Shown: one piece after another, positions 37,057 to 45,105 of the stretch | Layout of the letters: every line of letters starts with the position of its first letter | How positions within the stretch are numbered: the first letter of the stretch is position 1 | Source: CAYRSS01 sp964426945 | GTDB taxonomy: Bacteria > Planctomycetota > Phycisphaerae > UBA1845 | Direction: 5' to 3' | DNA: 64,000 bases | Assembly (NCBI GenBank): GCA_964426945.1 | Contig: CAYRSS010000011.1 | Span: 39,224 to 103,223 of the forward strand | The notes under the pieces: generated by a model | Database searches by the model: none | What the model saw: the letters and a program-made list of their open reading frames with translations, nothing else | What the model was told of the DNA's origin: nothing | Position numbers and translations under genes: made by a program

Positions 37057-38150
37057 AAGTCTGCCTCCTGGGCAACGCGACTTCCGTGCATCTGCGACGG
37101 CTGGCCGCCGGCCTCGCCGCGCGTCGGATCAACGTGACGATCCTGTCGCACAAGCCCGGCGAGCTCGCCGGTGTCGCCGTCGAGCGGTACGCCGTGCCGT
37201 CGTGGTCCCTGCGCGCCCTCCAGGGCTGGAGCGGACGCGCCCGGTCCTACTGGCGGGGTGTGTTCCGCCGGTTCGACGTGGTGAACCAGCATTTTCTGCA
37301 CGACTGGGGATTCGATCCGGAGCTGGCTCGCGGAGGCTGCTTTGTTGTCCGGGCGTACGGTTCCGACGTCGTGGCGCCGCGTGGTGAGTCCGTCGCTCCG
37401 CCGGCGCTGGTCACGCGGCGCGTTGAGCTGCTGCGAGCTGCCCGCCTCGTCGCCACGGCGGGGCCGCGCTTCGCGGCGACGGTAGCCCAATTCGCCGGGC
37501 TTCAAGTCGAGGACATCGCGCTGCTGCCCTTCGGCGTGGATCTGGATCTGTTTGCGCCCGCGAGATTCGGCGGCGGCGGCGCGCCAACGGATCCATGCGT
37601 CGGGTTTTTCAAAGGTTTTCGCGCGGTCTATGGCCCGGCGGACCTGGTTCGCGCGGTGCCGGAAGTCCTGGCCGCCGTGCACGGCGCGCGCTTCGAGCTG
37701 ATCGGCGACGGACCGGAACTGGCGGCATGCAAGACGCTGGCCGTGTCGCTCGGTGCGCATCATGCCATCGACTGGGGGCCGCGACGTGCTCACGAGGAGA
37801 TCCCATCCTGCCTTGCGCGGTGGCAGGTCTCCGTGATGCCGTCCTACAGCGAGAGCTTCGGCGTCGCCGCGCTGGAGTCGGCGGCGATGCGCGTGCCGGT
37901 TGTCGCCTCGCGCGTGGGGGGCATTCCAGACACGGTGCTGGACGGCGAGACGGGCCTGCTGGTCCCGCCGGGCTCGCCCTCGGCGCTGGCCGAAGCGATC
38001 ACCCGGCTGCTGCACGACGGTCCGCTCCGTCATCGCATGGGCGAAGCGGGCCGGGCCTTCGTCGAAAGCCGCTACGCCTGGGACCGCACATTGGATGACT
38101 GGGTGGCGGCGCTGGAGCGGGCTCGCGATCTGGCCTGCGCCATGGTCTGA
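37053..38150 (+). CDS. GT4 family glycosyltransferase
   Basis: This 365-residue GT-B enzyme begins LKVCLLGNATSVHLRRLAAG. It has the C-terminal donor-binding half with LLPFGVDLDLFAP, SVMPSYSESFGVAALESAAM (EX7E-type motif) and PVVASRVGGIPDTVLDGETG. It would transfer a sugar from a nucleotide donor to the growing polysaccharide on the cytoplasmic membrane face. The start is TTG at 37053-37055, supported by GGAGG (37042-37046) six bases upstream and the overlap with the wzt stop. It belongs to the same operon as wzm and wzt. Confidence 0.92.
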   Translation: MKVCLLGNATSVHLRRLAAGLAARRINVTILSHKPGELAGVAVERYAVPSWSLRALQGWSGRARSYWRGVFRRFDVVNQHFLHDWGFDPELARGGCFVVRAYGSDVVAPRGESVAPPALVTRRVELLRAARLVATAGPRFAATVAQFAGLQVEDIALLPFGVDLDLFAPARFGGGGAPTDPCVGFFKGFRAVYGPADLVRAVPEVLAAVHGARFELIGDGPELAACKTLAVSLGAHHAIDWGPRRAHEEIPSCLARWQVSVMPSYSESFGVAALESAAMRVPVVASRVGGIPDTVLDGETGLLVPPGSPSALAEAITRLLHDGPLRHRMGEAGRAFVESRYAWDRTLDDWVAALERARDLACAMV

Positions 38151-38208
38151 CCCGGCACCTGCAATCCGCTCGGCCGCTCGATCCGCGGCTCGTTCCTGCC
38201 GATGCTCT

Positions 38209-38250
38209 CCCGGGGGCGAGTCCCCGGGTGACCGGCCGACAGGCGGCCGG
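38209..38250 (+). repeat. Two tandem stem-loops inside the polysaccharide cluster
   Basis: CCCGGGG (38209-38215) pairs with CCCCGGG (38222-38228). Right after it CCGGCCG (38232-38238) pairs with CGGCCGG (38244-38250). The two perfect seven-base hairpins have loops of six and five bases. They occupy the only sizeable gap between the export genes and the second half of the cluster. They may attenuate or stabilise the transcript. Confidence 0.5.
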
Positions 38251-38270
38251 CGCAGCGCGAGCGCACCGTC

Positions 38271-39284
38271 ATGCATCGACCGACCGTTTCGATTGTCCTG
38301 CCGACCTACAACCGGGCGCACCTGCTGCCGCGCGCGATCGCCTCGATCGAGGCACAGACCTTCCAGGACTGGCAGGTCATCGTCGTCGACGATGGATCCA
38401 CGGATGACACCGCCGCGGTGGTTCGTTCGTTCGCAGCCCGGCTGGGCGATCGCCTGCGGTACATCGTTCGGCCTAACGGCGGGTGCGGCGCGGCGCGAAA
38501 CACGGGCATTGACGCGGCTGACGGGGAATTCGTCGCGTTTCTGGATTCCGATGACGAGTTTCTGCCCACCAAGCTCGCCCGCCAGGTCGAGCTGTTCCGC
38601 CTGCATCCGCAGCTCGGGCTGGTCTACAGCGACTATGCGTTTGTCGACGGCGCGGGCGTGAGACACGGCAGCGTATTTGACGAGTTGAGCCCGATCGCCC
38701 GTGAAGTACCCGCCCGCGAAGTGTCCGCGGGGCTGCTGCTGTGCACGGGCAGTCTGTTTGACACGCTGATTCGCAGCTACTTCGTTGCAACGATCGTGGG
38801 GATGGTGCGGCGCGAGGTCCTCGGCGAGCACATCCGCTGGGAGGCGGTGGGGGCCTACGCGGAGGAATGGCTGTTTTTCCTTCGCGTCTCGCGCGCCTGT
38901 GAAGCGGGGTTTGTGGACGAACCGCTGTGCCTGCACCACCACGTGCAGGGGAGCCTCACACGCACCGACCGCCTCGGCAACACGCGCCGGCGGATGAAGC
39001 TGCTGCGCTGCATGACCGCCGCGTTTCCCGACCTGTCGAGCCTTCAGCGACGGGTACTGGCGGATCACATGGCCGAAACCGCCCGCCAGATCGGCTACGA
39101 TTCCTACCGCGCCGGCCGCTTTGGCGAGGCGGCGCGATGGTTCGTGGAGTCCTTCTGCCACCGGCCCAGCCGCGGCACGATCGGGGAGGGGATTCAGGCC
39201 CTGGGCCGATGCCTCATCGCCCCCGTGCTGCCTCGCCGCACGACGACCCCCGCCAATCAAGAAGCCGCCCGAACCGTCCGATAA
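38271..39284 (+). CDS. GT2 family glycosyltransferase
   Basis: This 337-residue enzyme starts with the GT-A nucleotide-sugar fold: VSIVLPTYNRAHLLPRAIAS, VIVVDDGSTDDTAAVV, RNTGIDAADGEFVAFLDSDD with the DxD metal motif, and later YAEEWLFFLRVSR. A helical tail follows, ending with IGYDSYRAGRFGEAARWF. It probably adds one residue to the exported polysaccharide in the cytoplasm. No strong SD was seen before ATG 38271. The gene lies after the tandem hairpins and leads the second block of the cluster. Confidence 0.92.
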   Translation: MHRPTVSIVLPTYNRAHLLPRAIASIEAQTFQDWQVIVVDDGSTDDTAAVVRSFAARLGDRLRYIVRPNGGCGAARNTGIDAADGEFVAFLDSDDEFLPTKLARQVELFRLHPQLGLVYSDYAFVDGAGVRHGSVFDELSPIAREVPAREVSAGLLLCTGSLFDTLIRSYFVATIVGMVRREVLGEHIRWEAVGAYAEEWLFFLRVSRACEAGFVDEPLCLHHHVQGSLTRTDRLGNTRRRMKLLRCMTAAFPDLSSLQRRVLADHMAETARQIGYDSYRAGRFGEAARWFVESFCHRPSRGTIGEGIQALGRCLIAPVLPRRTTTPANQEAARTVR

Positions 39285-39337
39285 GCGTGGTGCCCCCGTA
39301 GATCGCGCCACTGCGCGCGCCGGCGGCGCCGGATGCC

Positions 39338-40147
39338 ATGACGACCACGCACGACAACCCGACCCTCGACGCCCGCGCGACCGGCAGCGCAGTGTGGGAT
39401 CGCCTTTGGCAGCGCACCCCCGACGATGCCAAGGACGACGCCGCGCTGGATCGCGAACGGCGCTCGCCGCGTTGGCAACTCGTGATCGATCGACTGACTG
39501 CGACATTCGGTCGCCTGAAGGGGCTGAGCGGGATCGAGCTTGGCAGCGGCCGCGGCGACCTCTCGGCGCTGCTCGCGGCGGAAGGCGTGGAAACGACGCT
39601 CCTGGATCAGTCCGCCAAGGCCCTCGCCGAGGCACGGCGTCGCTTTGAGCGGCTCGGGCTGAACGCACGGTTCACCGAGGGCGATTTGCTTGGCGACCTC
39701 TCGCCGCACAGCGGCGCCTACGATGCGGCCGTGTCGCTCGGCGTGATCGAGCATTTCCTTGACGAGGACCGCACCCGCGTACTGAAGGCGCATCATGATG
39801 TGCTTCGCCCCGGCGGACTGGCAATCGTCAGCGTGCCCAACGCCTGGTGCCCGCCCTATCGCGCCTGGAAGGCGTACCTTGAGCTGCGCGGCTGGTGGCC
39901 CTACGGACTGGAGATTCCCTACTCGCGGCGGGAGCTGCTCCGCCGAGCGGCCGGTGCCGGCTTCGCCCGCGCCGAGGTCGTCGGTCTGAACTTCTGGCAG
40001 TCCGTCGGCGACCACTTCGGCCGAAGCTTGCTCGGGCGGGGGCCCGATTGGGTCGATCGTCCCTCCGTGCTGGACCGCGCCGCGGGCTCGGTGCTGCTGC
40101 TGTTCGCGTGGCGGGCCGCTTCGGCCTCCGGAGACCATTCGCCATGA
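39338..40147 (+). CDS. Class I SAM-dependent methyltransferase (1 of 2 in cluster)
   Basis: This 269-residue methyltransferase has motif I GIELGSGRGDLSALLAAEG, LLDQSAKALAEA (acidic loop), GVIEHFLDEDRTRV and VLRPGGLAIVSVPNAW. A Tyr/Trp-rich segment WKAYLELRGWWPYGLEIPYS follows, as in sugar- or lipid-modifying methyltransferases. Its position between glycosyltransferases suggests methylation of a sugar in the exported polysaccharide. The last four bases overlap the next start (ATGA). Confidence 0.88.
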   Translation: MTTTHDNPTLDARATGSAVWDRLWQRTPDDAKDDAALDRERRSPRWQLVIDRLTATFGRLKGLSGIELGSGRGDLSALLAAEGVETTLLDQSAKALAEARRRFERLGLNARFTEGDLLGDLSPHSGAYDAAVSLGVIEHFLDEDRTRVLKAHHDVLRPGGLAIVSVPNAWCPPYRAWKAYLELRGWWPYGLEIPYSRRELLRRAAGAGFARAEVVGLNFWQSVGDHFGRSLLGRGPDWVDRPSVLDRAAGSVLLLFAWRAASASGDHSP

Positions 40148-41010
40148 GCCTCGCCGGCGGCGCCTACTACGCCCTGTGTCGCAACGCGCTGGGGCATCGT
40201 CTCGCGCGGGCCGGCGTGACGCTGCTCCGCCGATTCGGGCTGTTGCGCGAGTTCGCCATCACGCTGGACGCACTGAAGCTGGATCACGCAAGCGCTCGCG
40301 GCCTGATGGAGCTTTGGCCCCGCGTGCACTGGTCGAGTGCCGACGGCATGATGCCGCCGCAGCAGTTGCTGTCCCTCTACCGCCTCGCGGCGCAGTGGCC
40401 CGGGCAGGGGGACATCGTCGAGCTGGGGGCGTGGACGGGGTTGACGACCTGTTATCTCGCCACCGCGGCGCGCGTCCACGGCGGCGGCCGCGTCTGGGCG
40501 GTGGACACGTTCGCCGGAACTCGCGAGGGCGGGTCCTCCTACCGGGCTGTCGACAAGTACGAAGGCTCAACGCTCGCTGCGTTTCGCGATCGCGTGCAGG
40601 CCGCCGCGCTGGGCGATCGTATCCGTCCCCTCGTCGGGCTCACCACGGACGTGGCCCGCCGCTACCCCGGTCGCGAGATCCGCCTGCTGCTGATCGACGC
40701 GGACCATTCCTACGACGGCGTGCGCGGCGATTTCGAATCGTGGACCCCGCACGTAGCGCCGGGCGGCGTGATCGTTTTTCACGATTACCTCATGCCCGAT
40801 GTTGCGCGGTTTGTGGATTGCGTGGTCCTCCGCGACCCACGCGTGGAGCGAGCTCCCGGGCGGGTGGATGCGAACGTGATGGCGGTGACGTGGCATCCCG
40901 CCAATCGCCGCATGGTGCGTCGTATCGCCTCTGCGCCGTCAGTCTGGGTTTCGGCGGCCCCGCCCGCCGGGACACCTCACGCGGAGCCTGCCGATCATGT
41001 CTCCCGCTGA
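40144..41010 (+). CDS. Class I SAM-dependent methyltransferase (2 of 2), Methyltransf_24-like
   Basis: This 288-residue protein contains DIVELGAWTGLTTCYLATAA (motif I), GRVWAVDTFAG, IRLLLIDADHSYDGVRGDFE and GGVIVFHDYLMPDV. This set is typical of Methyltransf_24/TylF-like enzymes that methylate sugar hydroxyls, with the DADHSY and HDY aspartates binding metal. The ATG at 40144 overlaps the previous stop. The 3' end overlaps the next gene by 14 bases. It is a good candidate for methylating the polysaccharide terminus. Confidence 0.88.
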   Translation: MSLAGGAYYALCRNALGHRLARAGVTLLRRFGLLREFAITLDALKLDHASARGLMELWPRVHWSSADGMMPPQQLLSLYRLAAQWPGQGDIVELGAWTGLTTCYLATAARVHGGGRVWAVDTFAGTREGGSSYRAVDKYEGSTLAAFRDRVQAAALGDRIRPLVGLTTDVARRYPGREIRLLLIDADHSYDGVRGDFESWTPHVAPGGVIVFHDYLMPDVARFVDCVVLRDPRVERAPGRVDANVMAVTWHPANRRMVRRIASAPSVWVSAAPPAGTPHAEPADHVSR

Positions 41011-42211
41011 CGCTTGTTGGCCGCGGTCCGTCGCGCTCCTGACGCGGCGTTTCCATCCGTCGATCGGCGGCGTCGAGCGCTACCTGCGCGACCTCGGCGT
41101 GGCCCTGGTTGCTCGCGGCGTGCAGGTATCCGTCGTCACGGACAACGACGGGGGACGGCTTCCCGAACGCGAGCGGATCGACGGCATCGATGTTCGTCGG
41201 TTTTCCATGGCGCGCTCGCGGCTGCGCGCCTGGGGCGGCCTCGTCCGGCTGGCGCCGCTGCTGCGATCGGTCGACGTGCTGCACATCTCCGACATCTGGA
41301 TGCTGGAGTATTACTACCGCATCATCGCCCGGCTGGTCGGCCCGCGGTCGATCAGCTTGACGCGGCACGGCATCTCGACGCGCGACCCGATTCCCGACAG
41401 CGAGCGGCTGCGGAACGTGCGGGCCCGGGCGTGGTGTGATGCTCTTTTCGACGACGGCTGCTTCATCGCGCGGCGCATCGGCGTCGAGCCCGACGCGGTA
41501 CCCGATCAGGGCCTGAATCCGCCGGCTGCATCGCTGCCACCCAGTGACGAACCCGAGCTGACTTCGGCGATCTTCCTGGGCCGCCTCGACAGCGATACCG
41601 GGCTGGAGATTTACCTGGAGGCCATGGCCGCGCTTCGCGACCGCCACGGCAAAGAGCTGTGGCTAACCGTCTATGGCGACGGGCCCGCCGGGCCGGCGCT
41701 GCGCGACCTCGCCGATCGGCTGCGCGTCCGGGTCATCTGGCACCGGGCGCATCCCGATGCCCGCGATCGAATCGGCGATCACGGGCTGGCATTCGTTTCC
41801 GGTCGGATGGCGATTCAGGAGGCGATGGCCCGCCGACGGCTCGTCGTGGCGGCCTACGTCGAACCACTTCGCACCGACTACGTCTGCGGCGAGCCCTTCA
41901 GCTCGTTCATCGTCAAAGCGAGCACCGGGTCCGCGATGGCGGAGCTCCTTGCGCCGCTGCTGGTTGATCATGAAGCGCGGCGCAGGCTGGTGGCGTCGGC
42001 GTATGAGCACGCCTGTAGGCTGACGTGGTCCGCCACGGCGGAGATGTATCTGAAGACCTGGCGTGAGAAGCTCGCTGTCGCGGATCGCCCGACCCTTGCG
42101 ATCACGCGTCGCAGTCTGCGTGCCTTCGCGGAGACGCTGACCGAAGAGTCCCGCGGGGCAGCACCGCGGATGCTCCTGCCGGCCGACGGGGAGCCGCTGC
42201 CCGTGGGCTGA
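40997..42211 (+). CDS. GT4 family glycosyltransferase
   Basis: This 404-residue GT-B enzyme has the N-terminal acceptor fold LTRRFHPSIGGVERYLRDLG and the donor half with AIFLGRLDSDTGLEIYLEAM and LWLTVYGDGPAGPALRDLAD. The usual EX7E block is weak here (FVSGRMAIQEAMARRRLVVA). It overlaps the preceding methyltransferase gene and ends nine bases from the convergent gpmI stop. It likely builds or ends the cluster's polysaccharide. Confidence 0.88.
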   Translation: MSPADACWPRSVALLTRRFHPSIGGVERYLRDLGVALVARGVQVSVVTDNDGGRLPERERIDGIDVRRFSMARSRLRAWGGLVRLAPLLRSVDVLHISDIWMLEYYYRIIARLVGPRSISLTRHGISTRDPIPDSERLRNVRARAWCDALFDDGCFIARRIGVEPDAVPDQGLNPPAASLPPSDEPELTSAIFLGRLDSDTGLEIYLEAMAALRDRHGKELWLTVYGDGPAGPALRDLADRLRVRVIWHRAHPDARDRIGDHGLAFVSGRMAIQEAMARRRLVVAAYVEPLRTDYVCGEPFSSFIVKASTGSAMAELLAPLLVDHEARRRLVASAYEHACRLTWSATAEMYLKTWREKLAVADRPTLAITRRSLRAFAETLTEESRGAAPRMLLPADGEPLPVG

Positions 42212-42220
42212 GCCGTAGCC

Positions 42221-43879
42221 CTACCTTCGCGACCGGCTGGCGGCGGCTTCCACGGTGACGAGGCTCTGGCCCGTCATCTCGGCTGGCTGGGGCAGCCCCA
42301 GCAGCGCCAGCATCGTCGGTGCGATGTCCGCGAGCCGCCCGCCCGCACGGAACGAGCGGCCCTTCAGCTCGTCATCGACCACGATCAGTTCCACGTCATA
42401 CGTCGTGTGCGCCGTGTGCGGCCCGCCAGTGGAGGGGTCGATCATCTGCTCGCAGTTGCCGTGATCCGCGGTGACCACCAGCGCGCCGCCGCGGGCCAGG
42501 ATCGCGTCGGTCAGGCGTCCGACGCATGCGTCGACCACCTCGACCGCGGCGGTGGCTGCGGGCAGCGAGCCGGTGTGCCCGACCATGTCGCCATTGGCGA
42601 AGTTGACGATATACACGTCGAACCTACCTGCTTCGATGGCCTTCAGCACGCCATCCGTAACGCCGCGTGCGCTCATCTCCGGTTTCTCGTCGTAGGTCGC
42701 CACTTCGCGCGGCGAGTCGATCAGCAGCCGCTCCTCGCCCGGGAAGGGATCGTCGCGATAATCGTTGAAGAAGAAGGTCACGTGGGGGTACTTCTCGGTT
42801 TCGGCCGAGCGGAACTGCGTCAGCCCCAGTTCGCTCAGGTACGCCCCAAGAATGTGGTTCATCTTCGGCGGCTTCGAGAAGGCCACCTGCACCGGCAGTC
42901 CCTGCTCATAGCCGGTCATCGTGGCGAAGTACAGCCCGGCCAGCCGTTCGCCGCGATCGAAGCCCAGCTTGGTCGGCTTACCATCCCGCCCGGCGCCCTC
43001 GAAGGGAAACTGTTCCAGCGTGAAAGCCTTGACGAGTTCGCGCGGGCGGTCACCGCGGAAGTTGAAGAAGATCACGGCGTCGCCCGAGCGGATGCGGCCC
43101 GCTGTCCGGTCGCGTTCCAGAGTGATGGCGGGGGTGACGAACTCGTCGCCGTTCATCGTCTCTGAAGTCGGGTGATCGTAGTAGTGATCGACGGCCTCTG
43201 CGGCGCTGTCGAACAGCGGCACGTCCTCGGCGCGGCCGGTCAGGGCGTCGTACGCCCGCTGCACGCGGTCCCATCGGTTGTCGCGGTCCATCGCCCAATA
43301 CCGGCCGCAGACCGTGGCGATCGGATTCACTCCGGCCCGGCGGCATTGATGCTCGATCTGGGCGATGTAGTGCAGTCCGCGGTTCGGAGCGGTGTCGCGG
43401 CCGTCCATGAACGCATGGACAAAAACCCGGTTGCCCGGGAACCTGCGCCGACCGCTCATCTCGAGCAGCGCGTAGAGGTGTTCCAGATCGCTGTGGACGC
43501 GGCCGTCGCTGCACAGCCCCATGAGGTGCACGGCGCCGCCGGTCCGGGCGGCATGCTCGAACGCACCGGCGAGGGCCTTGTTCTCAAAGAAGGAACCGTC
43601 CCGGATGCGCCCGGTGATGCGCATCACCTCCTGCTCGACGATGCGGCCCGCGCCGATGTTCTGGTGTCCCACCTCGCTGTTGCCCATGACGCCTTCGGGC
43701 AGGCCGACATCCTCACCGCTCGTGCGGATCAGGCCGTGCGGATAGGACGCCATCAGGCGATCGTCGACGGGGGTACGCGCAAGGTGGACGGCGTTGGCGT
43801 GATTCCATTCCGGATGCGGATTGGAGCCCCAGCCGTCGCGGACGATGAGCATCACGGGGCGCTTGCGGAGAGTAGTCAT
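42221..43879 (-). CDS. gpmI: 2,3-bisphosphoglycerate-independent phosphoglycerate mutase
   Basis: This 552-residue glycolytic enzyme interconverts 2- and 3-phosphoglycerate using two manganese ions. MLIVRDGWG carries the first metal Asp (Arg before it is unusual against the common LLILDGWG). The phospho-serine is in GVMGNSEVGHQNIGAGR near residue 68. FVHAFMDGRDTAP, FFNFRGDRPREL, NFANGDMVGHTG and VVTADHGNCEQM complete the site. TAGAAT on the minus strand lies six bases before ATG 43877-43879, compatible with a leaderless mRNA. Confidence 0.95.
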   Translation of the reverse strand: MTTLRKRPVMLIVRDGWGSNPHPEWNHANAVHLARTPVDDRLMASYPHGLIRTSGEDVGLPEGVMGNSEVGHQNIGAGRIVEQEVMRITGRIRDGSFFENKALAGAFEHAARTGGAVHLMGLCSDGRVHSDLEHLYALLEMSGRRRFPGNRVFVHAFMDGRDTAPNRGLHYIAQIEHQCRRAGVNPIATVCGRYWAMDRDNRWDRVQRAYDALTGRAEDVPLFDSAAEAVDHYYDHPTSETMNGDEFVTPAITLERDRTAGRIRSGDAVIFFNFRGDRPRELVKAFTLEQFPFEGAGRDGKPTKLGFDRGERLAGLYFATMTGYEQGLPVQVAFSKPPKMNHILGAYLSELGLTQFRSAETEKYPHVTFFFNDYRDDPFPGEERLLIDSPREVATYDEKPEMSARGVTDGVLKAIEAGRFDVYIVNFANGDMVGHTGSLPAATAAVEVVDACVGRLTDAILARGGALVVTADHGNCEQMIDPSTGGPHTAHTTYDVELIVVDDELKGRSFRAGGRLADIAPTMLALLGLPQPAEMTGQSLVTVEAAASRSRR

Positions 43880-43925
43880 ACCCCGATTCTACCGGCGCGG
43901 CTGCGGCCGTACACGCCGGACTCCG

Positions 43926-44906
43926 TCAGCGGATCTGCCCGGCGTACGAGGCGAGTTCCTCCTCGAAATCCCGCATGGTCAGCCCGAGCGCTTGCTCGGC
44001 GACGGTATGGTCGCAGACGTTGTCTTCCTGGGACATGATCACCTGGTCGACGTTGAATCGCAGCAGCCCGAGCCTCGGCGAAATCGCCGCCGCCAGCGCC
44101 ATCGGCGGGCCGCTCAGCACCGCCGCCGCCTTGGCCACGGCCACGGGCTGGCTGACAAGCGGCTTCCACCGCCGGGCGCAGGGGATGTGAACGCGGCAGG
44201 CGTTGTACAGTTCCTTCCACGAGTAGCGGCGCGGTCCGCCGAGGTCGATGGCCTGCCCGATCGTCGCCGGACGGGACAGCGCCTCCACGAAGCAGCGGGC
44301 TACGTCCTTGACCGAGACCGGCTGGAGTTTCGCAGTCCCGTCACCGAAGTACGGCACTACCGGAGGCAGCAAGCCGCACATGAACGTCTTCATCAGCTGC
44401 ATGAACTCGCCGTCCGGGCCGTGAATCAGACTCGGGCGGAAAATCGTCCAGTCGAGCCCGCTGCCGCGAACGTACTCTTCGGCGGCCCACTTGGTCTTGT
44501 GGTACTTCGACGCCGCGTCGGGCCTGCTGCCCAGCGCCGACATGTGGACGTATCGAGTGATGCCTGCGGCCCGGACGGCATCGACCACGCGCACGGTGCC
44601 CTCCCGGTGGATCCGGTCGAATGTCTGTCGGGCGAAGGGCTTCTCCAGAATGATCCCGACGAGGTGAATGGCGGCGTCGCTCTGGTCGGCGGCGGCGGCC
44701 AGAGCCCGGCTGTCGTGCAGGTCGCCTTCGACCGTGCTGATGCGCTCGGGGCGGATGTCGCGGTGCTGCTTCAGGAGCTTGTCCGCCGACCGCACGATGC
44801 AGACCGGGGTCAGTCCGCGGGTGACCAGTTCCCGCACGACCGACCTGCCCACGAAACCCGTCGCTCCGGTGACCAGGACACGCTGCGTATTGGGACCTTC
44901 GCTCAC
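43926..44906 (-). CDS. NDUFA9-like atypical SDR (NAD(P)H-binding) protein
   Basis: This 326-residue Rossmann-fold protein has the nucleotide-binding GATGFVGRSVVREL near residue 13. AAIHLVGIILEK and YVHMSALGSRPDAASKYHKTKWAAEEYVR contain the SxxYHKTK pattern of atypical SDRs of the complex I NDUFA9 group. FRPSLIHGP and VSVKDVARCFVEAL follow. Its substrate is unknown. GTG 44904-44906 was chosen because GGAGG lies about nine bases upstream. It is transcribed upstream of gpmI and may share its transcript, though gpmI has its own -10-like box. Confidence 0.88.
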   Translation of the reverse strand: MSEGPNTQRVLVTGATGFVGRSVVRELVTRGLTPVCIVRSADKLLKQHRDIRPERISTVEGDLHDSRALAAAADQSDAAIHLVGIILEKPFARQTFDRIHREGTVRVVDAVRAAGITRYVHMSALGSRPDAASKYHKTKWAAEEYVRGSGLDWTIFRPSLIHGPDGEFMQLMKTFMCGLLPPVVPYFGDGTAKLQPVSVKDVARCFVEALSRPATIGQAIDLGGPRRYSWKELYNACRVHIPCARRWKPLVSQPVAVAKAAAVLSGPPMALAAAISPRLGLLRFNVDQVIMSQEDNVCDHTVAEQALGLTMRDFEEELASYAGQIR

Positions 44907-45038
44907 TGCCTGACCCTCCCTGCGGGACGTCCGCCGGACGCCGTGTTCCACCGCCGATAGCCTTCGGCGTGCGGCCAGCGGGATGGTAGATGTCGCGGCC
45001 CACAGGGTAAAGCGTCTGCGGAGGCAGGCCGAAGGTGG

Positions 45039-45044
45039 TACAAT
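45039..45044 (+). promoter_or_regulatory. Possible -10 for the DUF1800 gene
   Basis: TACAAT, 62 bases before ATG 45106. No good -35 is placed 16-18 bases upstream, so only the -10 is proposed. Confidence 0.3.
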
Positions 45045-45105
45045 AGCGACCCGGTGGGGGCGTTAGGCACTCTGAGGGCCATGGGGCTCCGGGAGGCATT
45101 TCATC

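Noticed and set aside
36915..39668. Very long minus-strand open frame opposite the polysaccharide cluster
   Set aside because: It is antisense to three well-supported genes and has an Arg/Ala-rich composition typical of a GC-rich shadow frame.
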